A model generated the notes under the pieces. The model was not told the DNA's origin. It saw only the letters and a list, made by a program, of their open reading frames with translations, and searched no databases. The position numbers and the translations under genes are program-made. Shown in pieces: positions 31,795-39,752 of a DNA stretch of 39,752 nt (positions are counted from its first letter, which is position 1; each line of letters begins with the position of its first letter). Where the stretch lies: contig NZ_LR701615.1 in the NCBI RefSeq assembly GCF_902498805.1, forward strand, positions 1 through 39,752, given 5' to 3'. This DNA is from Imperialibacter sp. EC-SDR9. GTDB taxonomy: Bacteria; Bacteroidota; Bacteroidia; Cytophagales; Cyclobacteriaceae.

Positions 31795-34050
31795 GTGAAA
31801 CAACTATATCTGGCTTTTCTCTTACTTCCGGGAGTAGTATGTGCTCGTCAACAGGTACAGGAGTCGACGGTTTTTGTGATAGACGCTGAAACTAACCTGC
31901 CGATAGAGGGAGCTGTAGTGACTCTGAAGTCTGGCCAGGCGGTCGCAGCAGAAAATGGTGAGGCTGTACTCACAACTGAACTACCTGTGGAAGCGCTGCT
32001 TTCCCATGTCAGTTACATATCCACTAAAATGGTGATAAGTAAGGCAGGCCAAACGGTGTACATGCAGCCGTTGGAAAAGATGCTGCAAGCTGTAGAAGTA
32101 ACAGGCTTTGATTTTGAAAGGGAGCTGATCGATCAGGCAGCGCCAATAGCCTACTTACAGCCTGCCGATCTGGCCAAATTCAACGAAACCTCCCTTGTGC
32201 CTTCGCTCAACACCCTACCGGGTGTGCGGATGGAAGAGCGGGCACCGTCAAGTTACCGGATTTCCATAAGGGGGAGCTCCATCAGGTCACCTTTCGGGGT
32301 GAGAAATGTGAAAGTATACTGGAACGACCTGCCTTTTACAGAGGCCAACGGAACCACGCCACTGAACATCTTAGACTTGTCGAACACAGAACGAGTAGAG
32401 GTGCTAAAAGGGCCTTCGGGAAGTGTGTATGGCGCTGGAACAGGTGGGACGCTTTTGCTTAGCAGTGCTAATCCCAGAGACATCAAAGGCAATGGCCTGA
32501 CCTGGCAAAGCATGGCTGGCAGCTACGGCCTGTGGAAGCACCAGTTTTCCGGAACCGCTCGCCGTGATAAGAGCCTGATAGAGGTAAAAGGTGTTTCTCT
32601 TAAGTCGGACGGGTACCGGGAGCAGTCTTTTACCGACAGAAAAGTGGCACAGGTGTCGGCGCATTTGTTCCCGTCGGCCAACCACACTGTTTCCGTTCAT
32701 TCATTTTTCAGCGACCTCAACTACGGTATCCCGGGGGGGCTTACGCTGGACCAACTCAACGAAGACAGGCGCCAGGCCAGGCCAGGCAGTGTCGACAGGA
32801 ACTCGTCGATTGACCAGAAGTCGGTGTATGTGGGAGTGGTGAATGATATTGTTATTTCCGACAATTTTGAGAATAAAACGAGCCTGCTTTACTCTTATGT
32901 CGATTTCCAGAATCCATTCAACCTCGACTATAAAAGAGAATTTAACTCTGGACTGGGGGGTAGGACAAAATTTGTCTGGCACAAGAGTGCAGGCGAAGCA
33001 CAGGCCCACTTGTCGTTTGGTGGCGAGTGGCAGCAGGGGTGGAGCAACGCTTACAACTTTGGCAACGTGATGGGAAAGGCCGACACACTGCGCTTTCACG
33101 ACGACTTGTTGATCAAACAATACTTTGCCTTTGCCCAGCTGGATGTAGACCTGCCAGGCGAATGGGTGGTGACAGGTGGCTTGAGCAGAAACTACCAGGT
33201 ATTTGATATTGACAGAGATCAGTCGAAAGTTGGCCCTGCATTTACCTACAGCAACTCGTTTGACCCGATTTGGGTGCCCAGGCTGGCAGTACTTAAAAAG
33301 CTATCTGATCGCCAGTCAATCTACGCTTCTTTGAGTAACGGTTTTTCGCCGCCGACTATAGACGAGGTTCGAACCAACGAGGGGAGTATTAACAAGAATT
33401 TGACAGCCGAAAAAGGTACTAACTACGAACTGGGCTACCGTTCATCGATTATTGCCGACAGATGGTTTGTGGATGCTACTGCTTTCTATTTTAAGCTCAA
33501 AGGAACCATCGTGACCCGGACAAATCAGGACGGAGTGGTGCTGTTTGACAATGCTGGCAACACAAACCAAAAAGGTTTAGAGTTGAAAGTAAACGGAGTT
33601 TTGTCAGAGAACCCAACGGCATTTGTAGCTTCCTCCAAGCTCCAGGTCGCCTACACTGGGTATCACTTTCGGTTTGAAGATTACCAAAAAGGTGACGACG
33701 ACTTTTCAGGGAACAAGCTAACGGGTGTGGCGCCCAACACAATGGCCACAGTATTGGATATTGCTTTTAAGGGCAACTTCTACTCGAATTTGAGCTGGTT
33801 TTGGAGCGATAAAATACCGTTGAGGGATGATAACACCGTATACGCCGATGCTTACAGCAATGTAACTTGCCGACTGGGTTGGAAGAAGCAACTCGCTTCA
33901 GGCAAATGGAGTCTGGAAGTGTTTGCTGGCGTAGATAACCTGCTGGATCAGAAATTTAGCTGGGGCAACGACCTGAATGCGTTTGGAGGCAGGAACTATC
34001 AGCCAGCGCCAGCACGAAACTACTATGGTGGATTGAAGATTCATTTATAG
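31795..34050 (+). CDS. TonB-dependent receptor (iron/siderophore type)
   Basis: A 751-residue outer-membrane receptor with a GTG start at 31795. A signal peptide (YLAFLLLPGVVCA) precedes a CarboxypepD_reg-like domain (about 25-100; DAETNLPIEGAVVTLKSG). The plug is at about 120-225 with SYRISIRGSSIRSPFGVRNV and ERVEVLKGPSGSVYGAGTGG. The barrel follows and ends ARNYYGGLKIHL. The plug and lack of a SusD partner suggest a siderophore- or FecA-like receptor. The upstream region shows TTTG at 31746-31749 and TAAATTTA at 31775-31782, a loose fit to the Bacteroidota promoter, shared with a divergent plug-only lipoprotein. Confidence 0.9.
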   Translation: MKQLYLAFLLLPGVVCARQQVQESTVFVIDAETNLPIEGAVVTLKSGQAVAAENGEAVLTTELPVEALLSHVSYISTKMVISKAGQTVYMQPLEKMLQAVEVTGFDFERELIDQAAPIAYLQPADLAKFNETSLVPSLNTLPGVRMEERAPSSYRISIRGSSIRSPFGVRNVKVYWNDLPFTEANGTTPLNILDLSNTERVEVLKGPSGSVYGAGTGGTLLLSSANPRDIKGNGLTWQSMAGSYGLWKHQFSGTARRDKSLIEVKGVSLKSDGYREQSFTDRKVAQVSAHLFPSANHTVSVHSFFSDLNYGIPGGLTLDQLNEDRRQARPGSVDRNSSIDQKSVYVGVVNDIVISDNFENKTSLLYSYVDFQNPFNLDYKREFNSGLGGRTKFVWHKSAGEAQAHLSFGGEWQQGWSNAYNFGNVMGKADTLRFHDDLLIKQYFAFAQLDVDLPGEWVVTGGLSRNYQVFDIDRDQSKVGPAFTYSNSFDPIWVPRLAVLKKLSDRQSIYASLSNGFSPPTIDEVRTNEGSINKNLTAEKGTNYELGYRSSIIADRWFVDATAFYFKLKGTIVTRTNQDGVVLFDNAGNTNQKGLELKVNGVLSENPTAFVASSKLQVAYTGYHFRFEDYQKGDDDFSGNKLTGVAPNTMATVLDIAFKGNFYSNLSWFWSDKIPLRDDNTVYADAYSNVTCRLGWKKQLASGKWSLEVFAGVDNLLDQKFSWGNDLNAFGGRNYQPAPARNYYGGLKIHL

Positions 34051-34063
34051 GCAAAAAAGAAAA

Positions 34064-34099
34064 GGGTGGAAGTCGACGATTGCCTTGTCAATTCCACCC
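34064..34099. terminator. stem-loop between convergent receptor and porin genes
   Basis: GGGTGGAA (34064-34071) pairs with TTCCACCC (34092-34099), flanked by an A-rich side (AAAAAAGAAAA) and a T-rich side (CCCTTTGGTTT), so it could stop transcription from both sides. It sits in the 76-nt gap between the convergent genes. Confidence 0.55.
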
Positions 34100-34126
34100 C
34101 CCTTTGGTTTCTAAGAATGGTTCTTC

Positions 34127-34750
34127 CTATAAGAAAGAGAATCCCAACGCTACCACCCACATGCTCTGACGCTGGTCGGTGTTGTAGCCACCAACTGCAT
34201 CGCCGAGTTTGCTTAGACTGCCCTCATACTTTACGTCAAGTATAAGAGGTCCAAGATCGAGCCCTGCACCTGCCTGAAAACCGACGGTGGCGTTGCTGTA
34301 GTTATTTTTCACGTCAGTCGTGATGTCACCTACTTTTGATTCGGCTTTTAGCAGGTAGCTAAATGAAGGGCCAACGTTTACACGAACAATTTTGGCGAAC
34401 TTCTTTCCAAACATAATTGGTACGTCCAATTTTTTAAAGGAAAGTTCTCTGGTTTCGTCCAGGGACGCAGAAACGTCTTTCACGTGTATTTCTCCACCTG
34501 TTGCGGAAAACAACAATTCTGGCTGCAGATAGAATCCGGCAATTCCCAGACGGGCAAAAGCACCACCCTGAAAACCAATTTTGGCATCGCCGCTTTCAAA
34601 TTGAGCACCCAGTGATGCTCCGGTTGATTCCTTGTCCACTTTTATGGACGATGAAGTAAGCCCTAATCTTGGCCCAATCTTAATGTCTTGCGCATTGGCG
34701 GAAGCCGCCAAGGCAACAATAGCTAGTAGGAAAAGTGTCTTTTTGATCAT
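34127..34750 (-). CDS. outer-membrane beta-barrel protein (porin family, PF13568-like)
   Basis: A 207-residue protein with a Sec signal peptide (LAIVALAASANA). The mature part is a series of amphipathic beta strands with GPRLGLTSSSIKVD at the start, an aromatic GFYLQPELLFSAT strand, and VALGFSFL at the C-terminus, the usual signature of an 8-10 strand barrel in Bacteroidota. Function of these proteins is mostly unknown; they may have structural or adhesion roles. Convergent with the TonB receptor gene and 52 nt downstream of the lpxR-like gene on the same strand. Confidence 0.85.
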   Translation of the reverse strand: MIKKTLFLLAIVALAASANAQDIKIGPRLGLTSSSIKVDKESTGASLGAQFESGDAKIGFQGGAFARLGIAGFYLQPELLFSATGGEIHVKDVSASLDETRELSFKKLDVPIMFGKKFAKIVRVNVGPSFSYLLKAESKVGDITTDVKNNYSNATVGFQAGAGLDLGPLILDVKYEGSLSKLGDAVGGYNTDQRQSMWVVALGFSFL

Positions 34751-34802
34751 TTTCGTAAATTTTTAGTCCTGAATGCAAATAACGACAAAAGCAGCTGCAT
34801 TA

Positions 34803-35759
34803 TTAGAAGCGGAAGAATAAATCAAGCGTGATGTATTGATGGAACGTCGCTTCGGGGGTTTCTTTTGATGTCACATTGTGGGCCATCACGAGATCGAATG
34901 TATTGAAGGCCATCCCTAGTCCGACCTGGTGGTGGAGAAGAAGAGGTTCCAGGGTTTCGGTATATTGGCTTGGCTGGCCTATAAAATTGCCTTGCACGGT
35001 AGCATCGTAAAATCTGTATCGAAAGCTTTCTTTTATGAAGATGAAAAATTCTTCCATCCCTTGACGACGATTTGCCGAATTGCTCAATCTATTGCCTCCC
35101 CAAACCGACTCCTTTACTGGCTTCAGCTCCCCAATTCGGAGGGCAACGCCCTGGATAGATTGGGTAAGGACGGTGCCCAGTCTGTTGGTTGTTTCCCAGT
35201 ATATCTCGGCGTTTTCATGGTGTACGAGTCGCTGGAGATAGTACAACGAAGCGTGAAGCGACGGTGAGTTATTGATTTGATGATTCCAACCCCTTGGTTT
35301 TCTGAAGCCGAGCACGTCGTGCCACCATGACTGCAACGGTTGGACTTTGGTGGCTGGTCCTACCATGCCCAGATCCGCTGATAGCCTGAGTACAGATTTT
35401 TTTCCTGTGCCCTGCCATCCGGTTTGAAGGTAGATCCAACCAGCATAGGGCCTGTCAAATTGATCGGGATTCGTCCATTTGGGGTTATAGGGAGTGAAAA
35501 ATACATGAGCAAACTGGTAGTAGAAGTGCTCCCGGGAGGTACTGTCCTTTTTGAATAACCTGGCGGCTAATGCTGACCTTCGGTTCGCTTTTCGTTTGAG
35601 CGTGGCAAATATTCCGGAGCTATAGTACCTGTCTACAGCAGAAAACAGGAACGCATCGTTGTCAATGGTGAGGTTTACCTCGCTTCTGAGCGACTGTGAT
35701 TGGGCTTTGGTGAGCAGGCAAACGAAGCCAATGAGCAGCAGACATATTCGGGTTTTCAT
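34803..35759 (-). CDS. LpxR-family lipid A 3'-O-deacylase
   Basis: A 318-residue outer-membrane protein with a Sec signal peptide (LIGFVCLLTKAQSQ). Family landmarks are NLTIDNDAFLFSAVDRYYSSG near the N-terminus (the N-D pair is expected at the active site) and FDRPYAGWIYLQTGWQGTGK. The C-terminus (QYITLDLFFRF) is a typical barrel end. LpxR removes the 3'-acyloxyacyl chain of lipid A in the outer leaflet. The active-site match is by motif only, and activity in Bacteroidota homologues is not established. The barrel-protein gene follows on the same strand. Confidence 0.85.
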   Translation of the reverse strand: MKTRICLLLIGFVCLLTKAQSQSLRSEVNLTIDNDAFLFSAVDRYYSSGIFATLKRKANRRSALAARLFKKDSTSREHFYYQFAHVFFTPYNPKWTNPDQFDRPYAGWIYLQTGWQGTGKKSVLRLSADLGMVGPATKVQPLQSWWHDVLGFRKPRGWNHQINNSPSLHASLYYLQRLVHHENAEIYWETTNRLGTVLTQSIQGVALRIGELKPVKESVWGGNRLSNSANRRQGMEEFFIFIKESFRYRFYDATVQGNFIGQPSQYTETLEPLLLHHQVGLGMAFNTFDLVMAHNVTSKETPEATFHQYITLDLFFRF

Positions 35760-35846
35760 TGGTGGCTAATATAGCCATTGCCAAACATGAAACCAGAAAC
35801 CTCTTATTACCAAATGAAAAGTCGATTTTATTAAGGATATTACACT

Positions 35847-36836
35847 ATGCGACTTGATAGATATTTGCGAGTAATGTTGTTACTGTATACTACGCTCACC
35901 GGTTGTTCATCAGCAAGTGATCAACAAACTGAGGGTGAAAAAACAGCAGTTGTTCTGAGAATAGCCTTCAACGTGCTTGTGGATGAACCCAACGATAACT
36001 ATGAGGTATTTACCATGGACCTCAATGGAGAAAATAGGGTGAACGTAACAAATCAACCTGGAGTTGAATGGACTTACGACGCCTGGGGCGACCGCCTTTT
36101 TTACATTTCTGATAAAGACACGACGCACCGCTATTATTTCTTATATGAAACCGACGCCTATGGTAAAAACCATCGAAAAGTTACTGATTATAGACTGAAG
36201 GATAGCTGGATGAGCACCAGAAACGACGGGAAAGAAATTATTGTCAACCCCAGAGTAGAAGGAGATAGTGCTTTCTATATATTAAGTACTCAAACAGGCG
36301 AGCTCATTAGTAAAATTTATACCAATAAACGCTCTTACAATGACCCCTGTTTCTCGCCTGATGGAAGCCGTGTTGTATTTAGAGGAGCAGATATGGCCTT
36401 TAAAAAAGACAATGGTTATGTCGACGAACTATATATCATCAATGTAGACGGAAGCGGAGTTCGGCAGCTAACTCATTATCCACCCGACGATACACTGTCG
36501 ATGTGGTACCAATACCACGCAGCGCCACCTATATGGGAGCCCAACAGGGATATTATTACCTACGCCTCTGTGCAAAAAGGTAATAGCAGCATTTTTGAAA
36601 TCAAACCTGACGGAGCGAACCAGAGGAAAATTACTCCAGACAGTTTACATGCTACCTGGCATAGTTGGTCACCCGACGGCAGGTGGCTGGTTTTTGACGG
36701 GTATATCAGGGCAGACACGATAGTGAACTATGATATTTTCCTAATGAACTACGACGAGAAAACAATTGAAAGACTAACATTCGATACGCTGTATCAGCAG
36801 GCGCCGGTGTTTGTGGAAACAGGAGTGAACGAATAA
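35847..36836 (+). CDS. TolB-like PD40 beta-propeller lipoprotein
   Basis: A 329-residue lipoprotein: the signal peptide ends at a lipobox Cys20 (TTLTGC). The rest is a WD40-like Pd beta propeller of the TolB type. Clear repeats are CFSPDGSRVVFRGADM, LYIINVDGSGVRQLTHYP, IFEIKPDGANQRKITP and SWSPDGRWLVFDG. Such proteins bind peptides or scaffold envelope complexes; no enzyme site is seen. The gene precedes the biotin genes by 55 nt on the same strand and might share readthrough, but its role is unrelated to biotin. Confidence 0.85.
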   Translation: MRLDRYLRVMLLLYTTLTGCSSASDQQTEGEKTAVVLRIAFNVLVDEPNDNYEVFTMDLNGENRVNVTNQPGVEWTYDAWGDRLFYISDKDTTHRYYFLYETDAYGKNHRKVTDYRLKDSWMSTRNDGKEIIVNPRVEGDSAFYILSTQTGELISKIYTNKRSYNDPCFSPDGSRVVFRGADMAFKKDNGYVDELYIINVDGSGVRQLTHYPPDDTLSMWYQYHAAPPIWEPNRDIITYASVQKGNSSIFEIKPDGANQRKITPDSLHATWHSWSPDGRWLVFDGYIRADTIVNYDIFLMNYDEKTIERLTFDTLYQQAPVFVETGVNE

Positions 36837-36891
36837 CAATTCTGTCAATCTCTTGCGCATGCCGCCTTTAGCATCCACTTTTGTGATGGCT

Positions 36892-38022
36892 ATGAAGAGC
36901 ATCACCCCTCAAATGCAGCAAAGGTTGGACGAGCGTAAGGCCAAAGGCAATTTACGTGCTCTGCCCGGCATCCATTTGCCACACGACTTTACTTCAAACG
37001 ATTATCTGGGGCTGGCCAGATCAACGGAGCTTGGACAAATGATAGCCCGAAGGCTTGGAGAACTGGGAGCTCCGGCCCACGGAGGCACAGGATCCAGGTT
37101 GCTTTCCGGCAATAGTGACTTTGCCATGGATTTAGAGCAAAAGCTGGCCCGCATTTTTAAAGGTGAAGCTGCCCTGGTTTTTAACTCGGGCTACCAGGCC
37201 AATCTTTGTTTGATATCTGCTGTAGCACAAAAAGGCGATACGATTCTCTACGACCAGCTTTCCCATGTTTGCCTCAAGGAGGGAGCGTGGCTGAGCAAAG
37301 CGAAGACTTTTGCCTTTCTCCACAACGACCTTGCTGACCTTGAACGAAGGCTGAAAACTGTTGAAGGAAACACCTTTGTAGTGATTGAGTCGGTGTATTC
37401 TATGGATGGAGATGTTGCCCCCTTGAAGGAGATAGCGGCGCTTTGTAAAAAATATGAAGCTAGGTTAATCATAGATGAAGCGCATGGTACCGGCGTTTTT
37501 GGAGAATGTGGCAGCGGCTTGGCTTGCGCTCTTGGTTTGGAAGAAGCCTTCTTTGCCCGAGTTTACACGTTTGGTAAGGCGATGGGTGTTCACGGTGCAG
37601 TAATTGTTGGCGAACAGAATCTGATCGACTACCTCGTCAATTTTGGTAGGGCATTTATTTACACAACGGCGATGCCGCTGCATAGTCTGGTGGCTATTGA
37701 GCAGGCGTTCAATTACCTGTCGAAAAACCAGCATCTGCAAGCCGAACTTAGACAAAGGATAGCGTTGTTTTTAAGGCAGTTTCCTGAGGAGACTGACATG
37801 AAGAGAATACAGAGCAATACAGCCATTCAACCTATTGTTGTGCCGGGCAACGAAAGGGCAAAAGCTATGGCAAAAGCTTTACAGAGCAAAGGATTTGACG
37901 TCCGCCCGATTTTAGCACCTACGGTGAAAGAAGGAGAGGAGAGGCTGCGAATTTGCCTGCATACCTACAACACAGAAGAAGAAATAAATGCACTATGTCA
38001 GATTTTAAGCCAGCCACTCTAA
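36892..38022 (+). CDS. bioF: 8-amino-7-oxononanoate synthase BioF
   Basis: The ATG at 36892 (MKSITPQMQQRLDERKAKGN) was chosen; upstream in-frame starts add up to 13 residues of unlikely sequence. The 376-residue PLP enzyme condenses pimeloyl-ACP (or -CoA) with L-alanine, releasing CO2, in biotin synthesis. Landmarks: HGGTGSRLLSGN (63-74), DEAHGTG (195-201) with Asp195 and His198, and the Schiff-base Lys229 in TFGKAMG, where TFSKA is more usual. It overlaps bioD by 28 nt. KBL and related alpha-oxoamine synthases are alternatives, but the bioD-bioA neighbours settle the call. Confidence 0.93.
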   Translation: MKSITPQMQQRLDERKAKGNLRALPGIHLPHDFTSNDYLGLARSTELGQMIARRLGELGAPAHGGTGSRLLSGNSDFAMDLEQKLARIFKGEAALVFNSGYQANLCLISAVAQKGDTILYDQLSHVCLKEGAWLSKAKTFAFLHNDLADLERRLKTVEGNTFVVIESVYSMDGDVAPLKEIAALCKKYEARLIIDEAHGTGVFGECGSGLACALGLEEAFFARVYTFGKAMGVHGAVIVGEQNLIDYLVNFGRAFIYTTAMPLHSLVAIEQAFNYLSKNQHLQAELRQRIALFLRQFPEETDMKRIQSNTAIQPIVVPGNERAKAMAKALQSKGFDVRPILAPTVKEGEERLRICLHTYNTEEEINALCQILSQPL

Positions 38023-38630
38023 GCAGGTATTTTGTGACGGCTATCGGTACCGATAGCGGAAAAACGCTGGTGAGTGCCATTGTTTGTGAAGCGCTTCACG
38101 CCGACTACTGGAAGCCGATTCAGGCCGGAATGCCCAGAGACACTGATACGGTACAGTCGCTGGTGAGCAATGAAAAGACACAATTCCATTCAGAGGCATA
38201 CCTGCTGAACACACCAGCCTCACCCCATGCGGCAGCGAAGGCCGATGGCGTTGAAATAAGCATGACGAAGATCAAGTTGCCGCAAACCAACAATTGTCTG
38301 ATCATTGAAGGGGCGGGCGGTTTGCTCGTGCCGCTCAATGATTATGATTTTGTCTCCGACTTGATTATAGAATTCAAGGCAGAGGTCATCCTTGTCGCCA
38401 ACCTTTATTTGGGAAGCATCAATCACACCTTGTTGTCGGCAGAATATCTTAAGACGCACAAGGTGCCCGTGGCTGGAATTATTTTCAACGGCCCCGCTAA
38501 TCCGGAAAGTGAGCAAATCATTATGGCAAAAACAGGATGGCCTGTGCTACTTCATATCCATCAGGAAGAGAAAATAGACACGGAGGTGGTGAAGAAGTAT
38601 GCAGCACAATTGAATAAGAACTGGAAATGA
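37995..38630 (+). CDS. bioD: dethiobiotin synthetase BioD
   Basis: The ATG at 37995 (MSDFKPATLSRYFVTAIGTD) gives 211 residues and overlaps bioF by 28 nt. The P-loop is GTDSGKT (18-24); it lacks the extra residues of the long form GTDTGVGKT, as other Bacteroidota BioD proteins do, to my knowledge. YWKPIQAGM (Lys for carbamate chemistry) and IIEGAGGLLVPLND are conserved. It closes the ureido ring of DAPA using CO2 and ATP. Its stop overlaps the start of bioA by 4 nt (ATGA). Confidence 0.93.
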   Translation: MSDFKPATLSRYFVTAIGTDSGKTLVSAIVCEALHADYWKPIQAGMPRDTDTVQSLVSNEKTQFHSEAYLLNTPASPHAAAKADGVEISMTKIKLPQTNNCLIIEGAGGLLVPLNDYDFVSDLIIEFKAEVILVANLYLGSINHTLLSAEYLKTHKVPVAGIIFNGPANPESEQIIMAKTGWPVLLHIHQEEKIDTEVVKKYAAQLNKNWK

Positions 38631-39752
38631 GTAAATCGCTTCAGGAAATAGACAAATCCTTCATTTGGCACCCCTTCACGCCGCTGGAGGGAGCTATTGC
38701 ACCACTTGTTGTTACGAAAGGGGAGGGCGCCTACCTCTACACCGAAGATGGGCGGAAAATCCTTGATGCTGTGTCGTCGTGGTGGGTAAACATTCATGGC
38801 CATGCGCAGCCAGACATAGCCCGGGCTGTTGCAGAGCAGGCCATGAAGCTGGAGCAGGTCATCTTTGCAGGCTTTACGCATGAGCCGGCTGTGCGGGTAG
38901 CGGAAAGTCTTTTGGCTCTGCTGCCGGATAAATTTTCTAAGGTTTTTTATTCCGACGATGGCAGCACGTCGGTGGAAGTGGCTATTAAGCTGGCACTTCA
39001 ATATTGGCACAACCTGGGCACACCTAAGAAGCGACTAATCGCCATAGAAGGTGCTTACCATGGCGACACCTTTGGGGCCATGGCGGTTGGTGACAGGGGA
39101 GGGTTTACAGCCCCGTTTGGTTCCCTTCTGTTTGATGTCGACTTTATTCCGTTTCCGACTGAACAGAATAAGCTTCAGGTGTTTGAACGCCTGAATGAGC
39201 TTACCGCTACAGGCGAGGTCGCCGCCTTTATTTTTGAGCCCCTGGTGCAGGGGGCCGGAGGCATGAATATGTATTCTCCCGCAATTTTGAATGAGCTAAT
39301 GTCTATTGCTCAGCGCAACAAAGTGATCTGTATTGCAGATGAGGTGATGACGGGATTTGGCCGGACTGGCACTATCTTCGCTACCGATCAAACCACCCAT
39401 AAGCCCGACCTGATGTGCATATCGAAAGGCATCACAGGCGGCTTTCTGCCGTTGGGCGTCACTGCTGTGGCTGACTTTATTGTTGAGGCCTTTGCAACGG
39501 ATGACCTTTCGAAGACCTTCTTTCATGGGCATTCGTTTACCGCCAACCCGTTGGCGTGTGCTGCCGCCATTGCTAGCATGAAGCTATTGCTCGATGAATC
39601 GTGCCTGCGGCAGCGTCAGATGATTGAAAGAATGCATCGGGCGTTTGGCAAACAAATAAGCGGTGATACGAGGGTGAAAAATGTGAGAGTTACCGGTACA
39701 ATTCTGGCGCTGGATATCAATACAGGTGTTACGTCTTATTTCAATGACATAC
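38627..39752 (+). CDS. bioA: adenosylmethionine-8-amino-7-oxononanoate aminotransferase BioA (3' end beyond window)
   Basis: An ATG at 38627 inside the bioD stop opens an uninterrupted frame of 375 codons to the right edge. Landmarks are FIWHPFTPLEG near the start, DAVSSWWVNIHGHA, the SDDGSTSVEVAIKLALQYW helix, AYHGDTFGAMAVGDRGGF, and DEVMTGFGRTG (aminotransferase class III). The PLP Lys is in CISKGITGGFLPLG, and FFHGHSFTANPLACAAA follows. It transfers an amino group from SAM to KAPA to make DAPA, between BioF and BioD in the pathway. About 50 more residues are expected beyond the window. bioB is not seen here. Confidence 0.95.
   Translation, partial: MSKSLQEIDKSFIWHPFTPLEGAIAPLVVTKGEGAYLYTEDGRKILDAVSSWWVNIHGHAQPDIARAVAEQAMKLEQVIFAGFTHEPAVRVAESLLALLPDKFSKVFYSDDGSTSVEVAIKLALQYWHNLGTPKKRLIAIEGAYHGDTFGAMAVGDRGGFTAPFGSLLFDVDFIPFPTEQNKLQVFERLNELTATGEVAAFIFEPLVQGAGGMNMYSPAILNELMSIAQRNKVICIADEVMTGFGRTGTIFATDQTTHKPDLMCISKGITGGFLPLGVTAVADFIVEAFATDDLSKTFFHGHSFTANPLACAAAIASMKLLLDESCLRQRQMIERMHRAFGKQISGDTRVKNVRVTGTILALDINTGVTSYFNDI

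Overview
The window looks like chromosomal DNA of a Bacteroidota member, most likely a marine-type Cytophagales; this is inferred from gene content, not from a marker gene. The clues are TonB-dependent receptors with an N-terminal CarboxypepD_reg-like domain, an 800-residue-class MacB/FtsX permease, DUF2461, a PF13601-like winged-helix regulator paired with a small membrane protein, many Sec signal peptides ending in A-Q, and few Shine-Dalgarno sequences. I saw no rRNA, tRNA or CRISPR array.

Layout. 1-190: the 5' end of an IS1380-like transposase cut by the window edge. 191-3942: methyltransferase, S41 protease, voltage-gated K+ channel with a zinc-ribbon tail, DUF2461 protein. 4008-4882: a frameshifted REP-associated tyrosine transposase (RAYT) flanked by REP-type palindromes, with a 112-113 bp tandem duplication. 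4913-6016: an exported Gfo/Idh/MocA protein. 6351-8281: a small AT-rich accessory stretch (secreted orphan, HRDC protein, HigBA-type toxin-antitoxin pair) ending in a long inverted repeat. 8285-11231: operon FAH hydrolase, M23 peptidase, Bcp peroxiredoxin. 11568-14810: M48 lipoprotein protease, a 48-nt palindromic terminator, MacB-like permease.

15084-21095: an orphan lipoprotein, a 43-codon remnant of an ABC ATPase gene, a response regulator and triple-PAS histidine kinase, then the intact paralogous ABC ATPase and its permease. 21176-25567: TonB receptor with a TPR partner, then a regulator operon (membrane protein, winged-helix regulator) and a DUF1579-like gene; both promoter regions carry AGTTTA-N5-TAAACT. 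25655-31600: serpin lipoprotein, MtaB tRNA-modification enzyme, universal stress protein, a carbonic-anhydrase-like N-terminal remnant translationally coupled to a bestrophin channel, a YaeR-type VOC protein, a plug-only lipoprotein. 31795-36836: TonB receptor, beta-barrel protein, LpxR-type lipid A deacylase, PD40 lipoprotein. 36892-39752: biotin genes bioF-bioD-bioA, with bioA running off the right edge.

Most of the window is envelope, stress and housekeeping genes. The parts most worth a second look are the RAYT/REP locus, the truncated ABC paralogue, the carbonic-anhydrase remnant in front of bestrophin, and the shared operator of the small winged-helix regulon. I did not find a clear multi-gene system that I could call undescribed.
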